Below, piece by piece: positions 30,525 to 40,095 of a stretch of DNA of 64,000 nucleotides (position 1 is the first letter of the stretch; each line of letters starts with the position of its first letter). The DNA is from Clostridia bacterium (lineage in GTDB: Bacteria; Bacillota; Clostridia; Oscillospirales; CAG-272). The translations under genes were made by a program, and so were the position numbers. The notes beneath the pieces are model-generated. The model was not told the DNA's origin, did not search any database, and was given only the letters and a program-made list of their open reading frames with translations. Location: NCBI GenBank assembly GCA_017443595.1, contig JAFSYU010000033.1:78549-142548 (forward strand). Direction: 5' to 3'.

Positions 30525-32408
30525 TTATTGATTTATATATCTGTTATACACCTCGTACAGCCGTGCGACCTCGTCGTTTGCAAGATTTGCGTACGACGCG
30601 CTGGTTTTTTTACCGTTTTCGTATACCCAAAGCTCACTGCCGTTTTTATATATGAATTTATAACCTTCTATATTGACCTCCATTCTTTCAAACTCGGCTG
30701 TCGGCGCTCCGAATATACTGTATAACACGGCGTATTTTTCGTCGGATATTTTATAACAGAAATCAATATAAACGTACTTGCCGTAACGTGTTCTTGAGAA
30801 ATTGCCGGTTTTGTTGTCCGCCTCGTCCTGTCCGTTCAGATATTCTGTAATACATCTGTATAAAAGCGCGTATTCGCTCTTATTATACGTTTCGGCGTAC
30901 TTGTTTTGGCACGCTTTGAAAATGTTCATCGCGTCGTCGTCGTTTATGCCGCCGCCGTAATACGCCGCCTCGGCGCCGTAATATATATCGTCGCCCGACA
31001 ATATTATTATTTTTTCAACCGGTATGTCCTCTCCGAACATATACGTGACGTCTTCTCCGTATTTATAGGCAAGTATCGGATAGCCGCCCGCGTTGTCGAA
31101 ATGTCTTATCGGACCTGCGGCCGCGGCGCGGAGAACGTTTTTCAGCTTTGCCGCGTATTTGTTGTCGGACAGTTTTACGCAAAACTCTATATTGTCGTCG
31201 GGATCCGATTTATCTTTCAGATAATTATCAAAAAGCTGTTTCAAAATCGACGCCTTTCTTTTATCCGTTATCTTATCGACCTCGTTGAATACAAGCGCGT
31301 AGTCCTCGGGCTTGATTTCGTAAACGCCTGTTTTACTGACCGATACGACGCCGTATACAAAGCTTGTGTAATCTCTGTAATATTCCACGTTTACAATATC
31401 CATAGCCGACAATGAGAGTGGTTTTTCCGATACGTAAGCGGTGCCGTTCGTGTCGATAAAAGCGTGCTCCGCCGCTTCAAGCACGGTGACCTGAGTTTCT
31501 ATCGTATCTATTTTTCCGTCCGCCATATCCTCGATATAGCCGATGGGCGCCTCGGGCGAGAAGCCTTCGAAAACGCAGGTCTTTCCTTTATATTCAAATA
31601 TTATAAACGATTTTAGTAAAGAGCTCCCATCCAGCGGCAGATTTATAATATCGTTGAATCTGACAGATATATCGTTTGTATATACGCATACGGCTTTCGT
31701 TATCTTACCGGTATCGAGCCCGAAGAGCTTGATATAGCTTGAAAACTCGTTAAACGTATCCAAATCACCTCTTTTAAGCTCATATATGCCGTCAAACGAG
31801 AAGCTTACCTCATTTATGGTTACCGGATATATGGTGCGCGCTATTTCCGTCGCACGCCTGACCGCCTCGTCGTACGAATATCCGAGCTCCGCCGCCTTCT
31901 GCGTGAAATATTTATCGTATTTACTGTCCTCGCCGTTATATGATCTCATGTCTTTATCTATCATCTCGTCGGCGACCATAGGCATACGAAGGGTATAATC
32001 CTCGTGTAAGCCGCTGTAAAGGCATTTTAAATACGCGGCTATATATTCGTTGTTTTTAAAATCAAAGCCGGAGTATTCGCCGTCATATTTTATCGTCACC
32101 CTGAACGTCTCGCCGTCCTCCGCCTCGGGAACTTTATAATCAAACGCAGCGGTATAAAGATCTGGCGTGTCAGGCTGCGTATCGCTTACCGCCGTGTTGC
32201 CCGGGTTTATACGCGAGGACGCGTTTTTATACGATATGACCCAGACCGTGCCGATCACCGCAACGGCAAAGACCGCCGCGGCGACGATTTTAATAATATT
32301 AAAGACTCTTTTTTTATCCTCTTTATTATCTTTAAGCCTTTTTTCGGCGGAGACAATAAATTTTTCATCAATTTCGCCTACGGCGTACAAAAGCTGACGG
32401 CTATTCAT
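30525..32408 (-). CDS. Membrane anti-sigma-like protein with two tandem extracellular repeats
   Basis: A 627-aa protein. The cytoplasmic head (1-38, LLYAVGEIDEKFIVSAEKRL) is followed by one membrane helix (about 40-60). A unique extracellular region (80-385) precedes two copies of the repeat seen in the 963-aa protein (about 391-505 and 517-627: LFDNYL...IEFCVKLSDNKYAAKL...GGYPI; EYLNG...IDFCYKISDEKYAVLY...GYKFIY). The start overlaps the sigma gene by 4 bases. Head, helix and repeat resemble the other module, so the two are paralogous sensor units. Anti-sigma activity is inferred from gene pairing, not from a known domain. Confidence 0.7.
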   Translation of the reverse strand: MNSRQLLYAVGEIDEKFIVSAEKRLKDNKEDKKRVFNIIKIVAAAVFAVAVIGTVWVISYKNASSRINPGNTAVSDTQPDTPDLYTAAFDYKVPEAEDGETFRVTIKYDGEYSGFDFKNNEYIAAYLKCLYSGLHEDYTLRMPMVADEMIDKDMRSYNGEDSKYDKYFTQKAAELGYSYDEAVRRATEIARTIYPVTINEVSFSFDGIYELKRGDLDTFNEFSSYIKLFGLDTGKITKAVCVYTNDISVRFNDIINLPLDGSSLLKSFIIFEYKGKTCVFEGFSPEAPIGYIEDMADGKIDTIETQVTVLEAAEHAFIDTNGTAYVSEKPLSLSAMDIVNVEYYRDYTSFVYGVVSVSKTGVYEIKPEDYALVFNEVDKITDKRKASILKQLFDNYLKDKSDPDDNIEFCVKLSDNKYAAKLKNVLRAAAAGPIRHFDNAGGYPILAYKYGEDVTYMFGEDIPVEKIIILSGDDIYYGAEAAYYGGGINDDDAMNIFKACQNKYAETYNKSEYALLYRCITEYLNGQDEADNKTGNFSRTRYGKYVYIDFCYKISDEKYAVLYSIFGAPTAEFERMEVNIEGYKFIYKNGSELWVYENGKKTSASYANLANDEVARLYEVYNRYINQ

Positions 32409-32968
32409 AACAATCCCTCCTTTGACAAGTATTCTTTAAGTTTTTTGCGTACGTTTGACAGTATGGCGCGCACGTTGTTTTCCTCGTATCCCGTCGCGTC
32501 CGATATGCGGCTATAGCCGTATCCGTGATAATAGCGCAGAACGAAAATATCGCGCTGTAATTTCGGCAGCTTTTTAAGAAAACCGTTTATTGCGGAAACC
32601 GTTTCCGATTCTATGTACTTTTCCTCAGCGGACCGCTCGGACAGACATTCGTCAAGTTCCTCGAGCAACAGCGTCCCTTCGCCGCCGCCGCGTTTTTTCG
32701 CCGTGTCCTTACGCAGTCTGCTGACCGATATGTTCCGTACTATACGGCATAAGAACGCGCCGAGTGAACGGGGCTTTTCCGGCGGGATCCTGTTCCACGC
32801 CGCAAGATACGCGTCCGAAACGCATTCCTCGGCGTCGCGGCTGTCGTTTAAGATCCGCATGGACACGGATCTGCAAAGCTCTCCGTACTTGTCCGCCGCC
32901 TCCTTCAAAGCGCGCTCGTCGTGTTTGAAGAACAGCGCTATGATCTCATTATCGTGCAATACCGTCAC
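32405..32968 (-). CDS. ECF-type RNA polymerase sigma factor (copy 2)
   Basis: A 187-aa ECF sigma factor: region 2 around 25-90 (DAEECVSDAYLAAWNRIPPEKPRSLGAFLCRIVRN) and region 4 around 125-182 (QRDIFVLRYYHGYGYSRIS and ENNVRAILSNVRKKLKEYL). It pairs with the 627-aa membrane protein by a 4-base overlap. Upstream lies hairpin array D and the end of the GH106-like gene. No clear SigA promoter is visible before it, consistent with autoregulation by its own product, which is an inference. Confidence 0.9.
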   Translation of the reverse strand: MTVLHDNEIIALFFKHDERALKEAADKYGELCRSVSMRILNDSRDAEECVSDAYLAAWNRIPPEKPRSLGAFLCRIVRNISVSRLRKDTAKKRGGGEGTLLLEELDECLSERSAEEKYIESETVSAINGFLKKLPKLQRDIFVLRYYHGYGYSRISDATGYEENNVRAILSNVRKKLKEYLSKEGLL

Positions 32969-33034
32969 CTCCCTTGCCTCTCACTTATATTGTCGCAAAA
33001 AACTTAAAAAACGCAAAACAAAAAAGAGAATTTT

Positions 33035-33112
33035 TAATGCCCGCAGGGCAATTCATGAGCCGTAAGGCTCAATTCATGCCGACAGACAATTCATGCGCCG
33101 AAGGCGCAATTC
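33035..33112. repeat. Hairpin array D: stem-loops linked by AATTCAT
   Basis: GCCCGCAGGGC, GAGCCGTAAGGCTC and GCGCCGAAGGCGC are separated by an invariant AATTCAT linker that appears four times. Each hairpin has a different stem but the linker is constant. Non-coding. Confidence 0.85.
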
Positions 33113-33145
33113 ATAACGGGCTGCCGCATAAACGACAGCCCGTAT
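33113..33145 (-). terminator. Terminator after the GH106-like gene
   Basis: ACGGGCTG and CAGCCCGT pair across a 12-base loop just past the stop codon of the 1042-aa gene. Confidence 0.65.
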
Positions 33146-33151
33146 TTTGTC

Positions 33152-36100
33152 TTATTTTACTGTCTTTACGGTCAGAGCGCCTAAATGTTCGGGTATAAGA
33201 TTATAATCGTCCGTCCACGAATCGCCGCCGGTGACGAAGTGGCCGGGACCGTACGCGCCGTGGAACAAGGGGACTAAGTGCAGCGGTCCGAAAAGATTTC
33301 TTCTCGTTCCGACGAGCGTTATCTTAATATCCTCGCCGGCTTTCACCGCGTCCGTGACGTCCGCCTCGTAAGGCTCCCACGCGAGGATCCGGCCGTTTAC
33401 CTTGACGAGACTTCCGGCAAAATCGTCCGCTTTTATAATGACGCGTTCTCCGTCTTCGGGTTTTTCAAACTTTTCGTTCGGTACCGTGTAAGTTACGCAG
33501 CCGGTGTAAAACGGCATGGACTGATCGTACGTCTCACCGAAATCCATTTTTTCCGGCAGGGAAGTGAGCGTTCTTTTTGTTCCGTCAAGCTTGACGCCGA
33601 AATCGCCGATAAGATAAAGCGATTCGATATTCGTCGTTCTCATAAACGCGACTTTTACCGTCACGACGTTCTCGCCCGGTTTCAGCGCGTCCTTCGGCAC
33701 GGGCATTTTCTTTAAGCAGTTGTCGATATAAAAATCATTCGGATCGGGACAGGTAAGCGCGACGCCGTTTATTGAATATGAATTAAGCTCCGGCCGCTCG
33801 CCGCACAGATAAACGTCGCCGTCCGGCATTTTTTCAATATCAAACGTGTACCGCAGTTCAATATCGCCGTAAATCTTCTTGTCGTGCAGCTTGGCGTACC
33901 ACGGCTGCAGCATCTCGCCGCCGCGGCGTTCGATGCCGAAATGATCTCTTACCTTTTGGTCGATTTTCAAAGATTCCGCTTCATCCGAGAACTCGCCGCC
34001 CGCCGGTCTCCACCTTGCAAAGTCGAGCACGCACGCCTGCGGCTCGTCGCACTCGTAATCAAATTTGCCGTTTATAAAATACATATTTTTTGTATAGACC
34101 TCTTTCGGCGCCTCGAGCTTTTCGCCGCCGCGTGTGAAGACTACCATAGCCGATCCCGCCGCTTCAAGTTCGAGCTTAAACGCTGCGCCGCGGTACGTTT
34201 TTTCATACGGTATTCTGTAGCGTTTTCCCGTTTCAAGCGACCAGAGCTGCGGCTCGTAGCAGTCTTTCATACTTTGGTAACCGTCCTGTATATCCATTGT
34301 AAAATTGAGCGCACCCGTCGCTTTTTCGCGGTTGGTATTCAATATCGCGGCGATATAAATATCGGCGTTCCCGTCATAACGCGCCTGGACGAATACGTCG
34401 CCGCAGTTTTTGCCATCTCCGTCTTCTATGAATATCGAGTGTATCTCGTGCGTGCCGCCGGGCTTGCACGTCATCTGCACGCTGTCAACGACGTTTGCTT
34501 CTTCAAGCGGTATTTTTACACACTCCGCCGCTAATTTTTCCGGCTCGTCGGATAGGACCGCGTCAACGTATTTCGGTATATCGCCGACGAAAACTATCTT
34601 GCCGCCCGCATTCTTGAATTCTTTTAATATTTTCATCGTCGTCGGTCTTATCGTTATCATACCGGAAACGATAACGGTCTTATACGACGCCTCGCCGACG
34701 TGCAAAACAGCGCCGTCCGCGGTCTTTTCCACCGTCGTGCGCGGTATCATCATCTGCTCCTCGCCGTAGTCGAAATCTATATGATTGCGTATAAGTATGT
34801 TGAACAGCTTCTGATACGCGCCCTCCGTCTCGTGCGCGAGCGGAGAAACGGGAGATATCCACTGCGCCCAGCCGAGATACGTTCTGCACCAGATACTTTC
34901 TATCGGGTTGATGACGAGAACGTCGCAGAGCGGCCTGCCCTGCTGCATCATAAGCCCGAAGCGCGCAAAATACGTTTCAACAAACGAATAATCCTTATAC
35001 CACGGCGACTGATGTAAAATGCTTGCCGGATAGTCGCGCTTCGACTCGCCTTCCATCGTATACCACGACAGATGCTGACAGCGCAGATTTATGCCGAAAA
35101 GCGCCTGCCAGTCGCCGACTGTTTTATGAGAGCGCAGATTGAACTGCCAGCCCGTGCAGCCGTAAAGCTCGGATAAAAGCCATTTTTTACCCACCTGACG
35201 AGCCGCGGACGAAAGCTGTTTTACCACCCAGTAACAGCGGTTATGCTCTGTCAGAAGGTCTATTCCGGGATAACCCATATGCTCATAACTGCGCATAAGC
35301 GAGCCGTTCGGAACGGTTTGATTCGTCAGGCAGTCCTCGTGCAGAACGTGACCTGTAAATATCATGTTGTTGTCATTGCACCAGTCGTTTATGCGCTTCA
35401 TAAAACGCTCGACGAAAAGGTTGCACGCAAGGTCAAAATAGTTGAGCTTCACGGGGCTTACCGCCTCGCCGTCTTTCTGATAGAAAAGCTCCGGCAGAAC
35501 GGGGAACAGGTCGTAATTATAACGCTTTTTGAATTCTTCAAACAGATCGTCCGTATAAGCCGTCGCGCAGGAGATAACACCGTCATGCTCGGCTCTGTTG
35601 TCCATTGCGTGGCCTCTGTGCGGCTCGTCTGTGAAAATGCCTTTTATGCTTTTGCCCAGGCGGTCTCCGCAGCGTTTTTTGTATTCCTCGTGCGTCAGCT
35701 CAATGAATTTGTCAACGGCTTTCGTGCTCATGGTATCTATATAAGTCGTGCCGTTATAGTTGCTGTTCGGCTTGTCCGGTATGACTCTGAACTGCAATAT
35801 TTTCTTATCCGAAGATACGTTTTTTGCTTCTTCCGGCGTGATTTTTTTATATTCACCGAGTTTCATTCCGTCAAGCTCCGCTTCAAAAACGCATATTTCA
35901 TCGTCTTTATGCTCATATTTGTCGGGGGAAGACTCAAAAATATACAGCGCTTTCATCCTGTACTGCGGATCGACCGTTACCTTGCCGCCCGCGCTGCCGG
36001 ACGGCCAGCGGTCCTCGTCGTAAAGCCACGATTCCATTCCGACGGACTCTCCGTAGTCCGCCGTGCTGTTTATCAAATCGAACCACTGATCGCCTAAATA

Positions 36101-36280
36101 TTCGGTTATAAGCCCGGCGCGGCTGTGCATGAAATAACCGCCTAAGCCCATCTCCTTCATAACGTCTACCTGACGTTTAAGCTCGTTTTCCTCAAGCTCG
36201 CCGTTCCAGCTCCAGAACGGTTTACCGCGGTACTGTATACCGGGATTTTCAAAAGTTTCTATCAGTTCTTTTTTGTTCAT
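33152..36280 (-). CDS. GH106-like (alpha-L-rhamnosidase-related) glycoside hydrolase
   Basis: A 1042-aa protein that starts with the signature PFWSWNGELEENELKRQVDVMKEMGLGGYFMHSRAGL typical of the GH106-like group, followed by a TIM-barrel-like catalytic region (about 1-480; FTDEPHRG, YEHMGYPGIDLL, SELYG) and several beta-sandwich domains (about 480-1040). No signal peptide, so it probably acts inside the cell on imported oligosaccharides. It follows the solute-binding lipoprotein gene after 70 bases containing a hairpin. Rhamnose specificity is inferred from the family; related members act on other sugars. Confidence 0.8.
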   Translation of the reverse strand: MNKKELIETFENPGIQYRGKPFWSWNGELEENELKRQVDVMKEMGLGGYFMHSRAGLITEYLGDQWFDLINSTADYGESVGMESWLYDEDRWPSGSAGGKVTVDPQYRMKALYIFESSPDKYEHKDDEICVFEAELDGMKLGEYKKITPEEAKNVSSDKKILQFRVIPDKPNSNYNGTTYIDTMSTKAVDKFIELTHEEYKKRCGDRLGKSIKGIFTDEPHRGHAMDNRAEHDGVISCATAYTDDLFEEFKKRYNYDLFPVLPELFYQKDGEAVSPVKLNYFDLACNLFVERFMKRINDWCNDNNMIFTGHVLHEDCLTNQTVPNGSLMRSYEHMGYPGIDLLTEHNRCYWVVKQLSSAARQVGKKWLLSELYGCTGWQFNLRSHKTVGDWQALFGINLRCQHLSWYTMEGESKRDYPASILHQSPWYKDYSFVETYFARFGLMMQQGRPLCDVLVINPIESIWCRTYLGWAQWISPVSPLAHETEGAYQKLFNILIRNHIDFDYGEEQMMIPRTTVEKTADGAVLHVGEASYKTVIVSGMITIRPTTMKILKEFKNAGGKIVFVGDIPKYVDAVLSDEPEKLAAECVKIPLEEANVVDSVQMTCKPGGTHEIHSIFIEDGDGKNCGDVFVQARYDGNADIYIAAILNTNREKATGALNFTMDIQDGYQSMKDCYEPQLWSLETGKRYRIPYEKTYRGAAFKLELEAAGSAMVVFTRGGEKLEAPKEVYTKNMYFINGKFDYECDEPQACVLDFARWRPAGGEFSDEAESLKIDQKVRDHFGIERRGGEMLQPWYAKLHDKKIYGDIELRYTFDIEKMPDGDVYLCGERPELNSYSINGVALTCPDPNDFYIDNCLKKMPVPKDALKPGENVVTVKVAFMRTTNIESLYLIGDFGVKLDGTKRTLTSLPEKMDFGETYDQSMPFYTGCVTYTVPNEKFEKPEDGERVIIKADDFAGSLVKVNGRILAWEPYEADVTDAVKAGEDIKITLVGTRRNLFGPLHLVPLFHGAYGPGHFVTGGDSWTDDYNLIPEHLGALTVKTVK

Positions 36281-36302
36281 GTTATTATCCTTTCATCATA
36301 AC

Positions 36303-36342
36303 AAAAAACACCGTTGCCCGTGCGGAAAACACGGGTAACGGC
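36303..36342 (-). terminator. Intercistronic hairpin between the solute-binding protein and GH106-like genes
   Basis: The stem CCGTTACCCGTG / CACGGGCAACGG with a 7-base loop is followed on the minus strand by TGTTTTTTG. It probably gives partial termination, or protects the upstream mRNA so the binding protein is made in excess. Confidence 0.75.
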
Positions 36343-36350
36343 AATATAGA

Positions 36351-37877
36351 TCATTTCAGTTTTTCAAAATCTTTTACAAGCTTGTCAAGAGCCTTGTTTA
36401 TGCGTTTTGCGCTTTTCTGCGTTGTTGACGCAAGTTCGTTATTACCTTTGTGTACCATGGTTCTCATAGATGTATAAAGTGAAGCGACGTTGTTTTCTTC
36501 CGCCATATATCCTATGTCGCACGCGCGGTTTGCAAATATTATGGGAAGCATATCGTAAGATTCCGCGTCGCGCGCACCTTTTGTTTTAAGCGATTTTTCG
36601 TAATACGCGGGAGTAAGTATGTTTTTGCCTTCAATGGCTAACGCCTGCGTTATCATACCGGTTCTTTCCAGCTTTTTCGTATCGGCTTTCATATTGCTCG
36701 TTATCATTGCGCAAAGTGTAACGGCTGCGACCGAGTGAGTCGTGTATTCTTTTTGATTTTCGTCAAACTTGGGGCATGGTATTATACCGTAATCCGTCTC
36801 CATCTCGCGCAGTCTTATCGCGCACTGCATGACCTCGGAATAGAACAGCGCCCTGTCCTCTTCAAACATCTCCTGAGCTATAAGATGCGCCGCGGGGTTG
36901 ACGTGCTTGAAATCGTGGCAGTCAAAAGTCACCTTGTTGCCCGCGTAATAAATATCAATGATCTTGTCTATTATCGCGGAATTGCGCTCGTTGTTAAAAT
37001 CAAGATACGGTATATCGTCGCTGTCTTTTCTAATGATCCTGCCGTCCGCCGCGTAGAAAAGACCCTGTATGAAGTCGATGGTCGTGGTTATGCCGAATTT
37101 ATCGTTCTCGTCGGCTTTGGCGTTGTTGTTTAAGTCCTCGTAAAAATCCTTTGACAGTTCAAGCAGCTTGTCAAAAGTCCATTGACCTTCTTTTACAAGC
37201 GAGTATATGTCAAGGTCGAGGTTTGCGGCAAGCTTCTTGTTGAACATCATTACCCACGTTCCGTCGTTGTCCATGGTCGTTATTTCGCCGGTGGCGAAAT
37301 AATTGATACCGCCGATGGAGGATTGCGTAAGATACGACTGATCCCACACGTCGCTTTTAAGATCGAGATACGGCACCTCTTCAAGATTTGTCAGATATCC
37401 GCTCTGCGCAAGCGTGTAAGCGTTTGACATGACCTGCATTACAAGATCGTATTCCTTGTCGCCGGACGTGATATCCTTTTTGACAAGACTGCCTATTCCG
37501 CTGCGCGTCGCGTCTTCTATTATCTCTATCTTTACGCCGAATTTTTCCTCAATAAGTGACATTCTTGCAAAAACGGCGCTTATAACGGGATCGTCGCTGT
37601 CAGTCTCAGCAAAGAAATCCTTACATTCCCATTCGCCGTCTCCTTTGCCGGGACATAAAACGGTGAAAACCTCGTCATTATATTTCAATTCCGGGATATA
37701 ATACGTTTCCGCCGGTTCCGTTTCCGTTGCCTCTTCAACTGTCGTTACGTCCTGCTGTGAGTCCGCCGTAGTATCCGTGCCCGCTTGCTGCACCGTTGTG
37801 CCGTTACAACCGTAAAAAACGGATAAACACATCAAAACGGAAAGTACCGCGCATAATATGCCTGTTGCTTTTTTCAT
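36351..37877 (-). CDS. Extracellular solute-binding lipoprotein (ABC sugar transporter type)
   Basis: A 508-aa family 1 solute-binding protein: signal peptide with lipobox FYGC (Cys24), Thr-rich linker to about 55, then an alternating alpha/beta periplasmic-binding fold (EEKFGVKIEI, YDLVMQVMSNAYTLAQSGYLTNL, DNDGTWVMMFNK, QWTFDKLLELSKDFY, and aromatic segments near the C-terminus). The family captures oligosaccharides for ABC importers. No permease or ATPase genes are in the window, so transporter partners must lie elsewhere. It is the promoter-proximal gene of a unit with the GH106-like hydrolase. Confidence 0.9.
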   Translation of the reverse strand: MKKATGILCAVLSVLMCLSVFYGCNGTTVQQAGTDTTADSQQDVTTVEEATETEPAETYYIPELKYNDEVFTVLCPGKGDGEWECKDFFAETDSDDPVISAVFARMSLIEEKFGVKIEIIEDATRSGIGSLVKKDITSGDKEYDLVMQVMSNAYTLAQSGYLTNLEEVPYLDLKSDVWDQSYLTQSSIGGINYFATGEITTMDNDGTWVMMFNKKLAANLDLDIYSLVKEGQWTFDKLLELSKDFYEDLNNNAKADENDKFGITTTIDFIQGLFYAADGRIIRKDSDDIPYLDFNNERNSAIIDKIIDIYYAGNKVTFDCHDFKHVNPAAHLIAQEMFEEDRALFYSEVMQCAIRLREMETDYGIIPCPKFDENQKEYTTHSVAAVTLCAMITSNMKADTKKLERTGMITQALAIEGKNILTPAYYEKSLKTKGARDAESYDMLPIIFANRACDIGYMAEENNVASLYTSMRTMVHKGNNELASTTQKSAKRINKALDKLVKDFEKLK

Positions 37878-37905
37878 AGACTTATCCTTCCGATATTTTT
37901 TTTAC

Positions 37906-37934
37906 ATTTTAACATATGTATTGAGAAATGTCAA
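37906..37934 (-). promoter_or_regulatory. Promoter of the solute-binding protein operon
   Basis: On the minus strand TTGACA, 17 bases and TAAAAT, about 28 bases before the start codon. Confidence 0.75.
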
Positions 37935-38091
37935 TATATTCATGTCAAGATTATCCTATTTGTAATGTATTTGATCGTATAAGCAAAGTATAAAATTTTA
38001 TGCTCAGCACTTTTTTTATTAACAATATTATGTTACAATATATATGTAAAAGTATACTCGAATAACTATATGTTGTAAAGGATGCACGTAA

Positions 38092-40074
38092 ATGTCTAAA
38101 AAAACTATATCAAACGAGGACATAACACAACTTAAAGGAGCGGACAGGATAAGACTGAAACCGGGCGTTATGCTCGGCTCTGACGGTATTGACGCCGTTA
38201 TTCAGACAGTATTTGAAATAGTCTCAAACTCGATCGACGAAGCGAAGGAAGGTTACGGCGATCTTATAAATATCACGTTATATAACGACGATTCGGTAGA
38301 GGTTGAGGATTTCGGACGCGGCATCCCCCTTGACTTCAACAACAAAGAGCAGAGATACAACTGGGAGCTTATTTTCTGCGAGCTTTACGCGGGCGGCAAA
38401 TACAACAACAATTCGGATTCCGGCAACTATCAGTTTGCGATAGGAACTAACGGCCTCGGCGCCTGCGCAACGCAGTATACGAGCGAGTATATGAACGTAA
38501 GATCCTACCGCGACGGGCTGCTTTATTCCATAGATTTCAAAGAAGGCTACGCTGTGAGCGAGCTTACGAAGACGGAGCTCGGCAGAAAAGAAAAACGCAC
38601 GGGTACGGTCATCAAGTGGAAGCCGGATCTGAAAGTCTTTACGGATATAAAAATACCGCGCGACGTTCTTGCGGACATTATAAGAAAACAGGCGATAGTA
38701 AACGCGGGACTCAGATTCTGCGTAAGCTGCCAGCAGGAAGACGGCAGTTTTGAGAAGACGGAATACTATTACGAAGAAGGTATAAAAGAATATTTAAGAG
38801 AGCTTGCGGGGGACGGCATTTTAACTCCGCCGGTCTTCTGGTGCTCCGAAGGCGTCGGACGCGACCGCGAGGACAAGCCCGAATATAAAGTAAAGTTCGA
38901 GCTTACTTTCTGCTTTACAAAAGGTATCGGCGAGCTTCAGTGCTTCCACAATTCAAGTTTTCTTGAAAACGGCGGTTCGCCGGAAAAAGCCGTGAGAATG
39001 GCGTTCACCTCCGCTATAGACAAATATTCAAAGACCGTAGGCAAAGCGAAAGCCGATATGAGAATACCGTTTTCGGATATAGCGGATTCGCTCGTCATCA
39101 TAGTAAACAGCTTTTCGACTTACTGCAGCTACGAAAACCAGACAAAAAAATCAATAAACAACAAATTCATATACGATTTTCTGACAAACTATATTAAGCG
39201 CAATCTTGAGATATATTTTCTTGAAAAGCCGCAGGAAGCGGACGCGCTTTATAAACAGATAATCATAAACAAAAAAAGCAGAGAAGCGGCCGAGGCGGCG
39301 AGAGCAAATATAGTAAAAGAGCTTGCGCCGGCTACTGCGGATATAACAAAACACGTTGAAAAATTCGTTGACTGCAGATCGCGCGATCCGAAAGAAAGAG
39401 AGCTATTCATAGTTGAGGGCGACTCCGCTCTGGGATCGTGCAAATTAGCGCGTGACGCGTATTTCCAGGCTGTCATGCCGGTGCGCGGCAAAACGCTTAA
39501 CTGTCTTAAAAGCACGGACGCAAAAATACTGCAGAATCAGATAATAATGGATCTTGTCAAGGTGCTGGGCTGCGGCGCCGAGATAAAAGCCGGTAAGAAA
39601 GGCGAATCCGCGTTCAATATAAGCAATCTGCGCTTCCACAAAATAATAATATGCACGGATGCGGACGTTGACGGCTTCCAGATAAGAACGCTGATACTTA
39701 CGATGTTCTACCGTCTGCTGCCCACGCTCATCTCCGAAGGTTATATCTATATAGCGGAATCGCCGCTGTACGAGATAACCTGCGGGAAGGAAACGTGTTT
39801 TGCGTATGACGACAATGAAAAAAATGACATCTTAAAAAAATTCGAAGGTAAAAAAGTCACCATACAGCGCAGCAAAGGTTTAGGTGAAAACGAGCCGGAT
39901 ATGATGAAGCTGACTACAATGGCGCCCGATACGAGAAGGCTTATACGCATACAGCCCTGCAACGCCGAGGAAACGTACGAGATGTTCGATACGCTGCTCG
40001 GAAATAACTTAGACGGCAGAAAAGAATTCATATCCGCGCACAGCGAAGAATACTATCAGGACGCTGATATCTGA
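38092..40074 (+). CDS. parE: Type II DNA topoisomerase subunit B (ParE/GyrB-like)
   Basis: A 660-aa ATPase subunit of topoisomerase IV, which separates daughter chromosomes. The GHKL ATP-binding domain (1-215) has EIVSNSIDEA (catalytic E42, metal-binding N46), DFGRGIP and GTNGLGACATQY; the transducer spans about 216-400; TOPRIM spans about 420-570 with IVEGDSALGS and DADVDG. Position 45 is serine where most relatives have aspartate (DNS/DNA), marking a divergent subfamily. It lies 21 bases before the A subunit. I prefer parE over gyrB because of the pairing and divergence, not from a decisive residue. Confidence 0.85.
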   Translation: MSKKTISNEDITQLKGADRIRLKPGVMLGSDGIDAVIQTVFEIVSNSIDEAKEGYGDLINITLYNDDSVEVEDFGRGIPLDFNNKEQRYNWELIFCELYAGGKYNNNSDSGNYQFAIGTNGLGACATQYTSEYMNVRSYRDGLLYSIDFKEGYAVSELTKTELGRKEKRTGTVIKWKPDLKVFTDIKIPRDVLADIIRKQAIVNAGLRFCVSCQQEDGSFEKTEYYYEEGIKEYLRELAGDGILTPPVFWCSEGVGRDREDKPEYKVKFELTFCFTKGIGELQCFHNSSFLENGGSPEKAVRMAFTSAIDKYSKTVGKAKADMRIPFSDIADSLVIIVNSFSTYCSYENQTKKSINNKFIYDFLTNYIKRNLEIYFLEKPQEADALYKQIIINKKSREAAEAARANIVKELAPATADITKHVEKFVDCRSRDPKERELFIVEGDSALGSCKLARDAYFQAVMPVRGKTLNCLKSTDAKILQNQIIMDLVKVLGCGAEIKAGKKGESAFNISNLRFHKIIICTDADVDGFQIRTLILTMFYRLLPTLISEGYIYIAESPLYEITCGKETCFAYDDNEKNDILKKFEGKKVTIQRSKGLGENEPDMMKLTTMAPDTRRLIRIQPCNAEETYEMFDTLLGNNLDGRKEFISAHSEEYYQDADI

Positions 40075-40095
40075 TAACGGTGAGGACGGTATAAA

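Noticed and set aside
35243..36097. A 284-codon open frame on the plus strand
   Set aside because: Antisense to the GH106-like gene; low-complexity basic/aromatic translation, no start signal.
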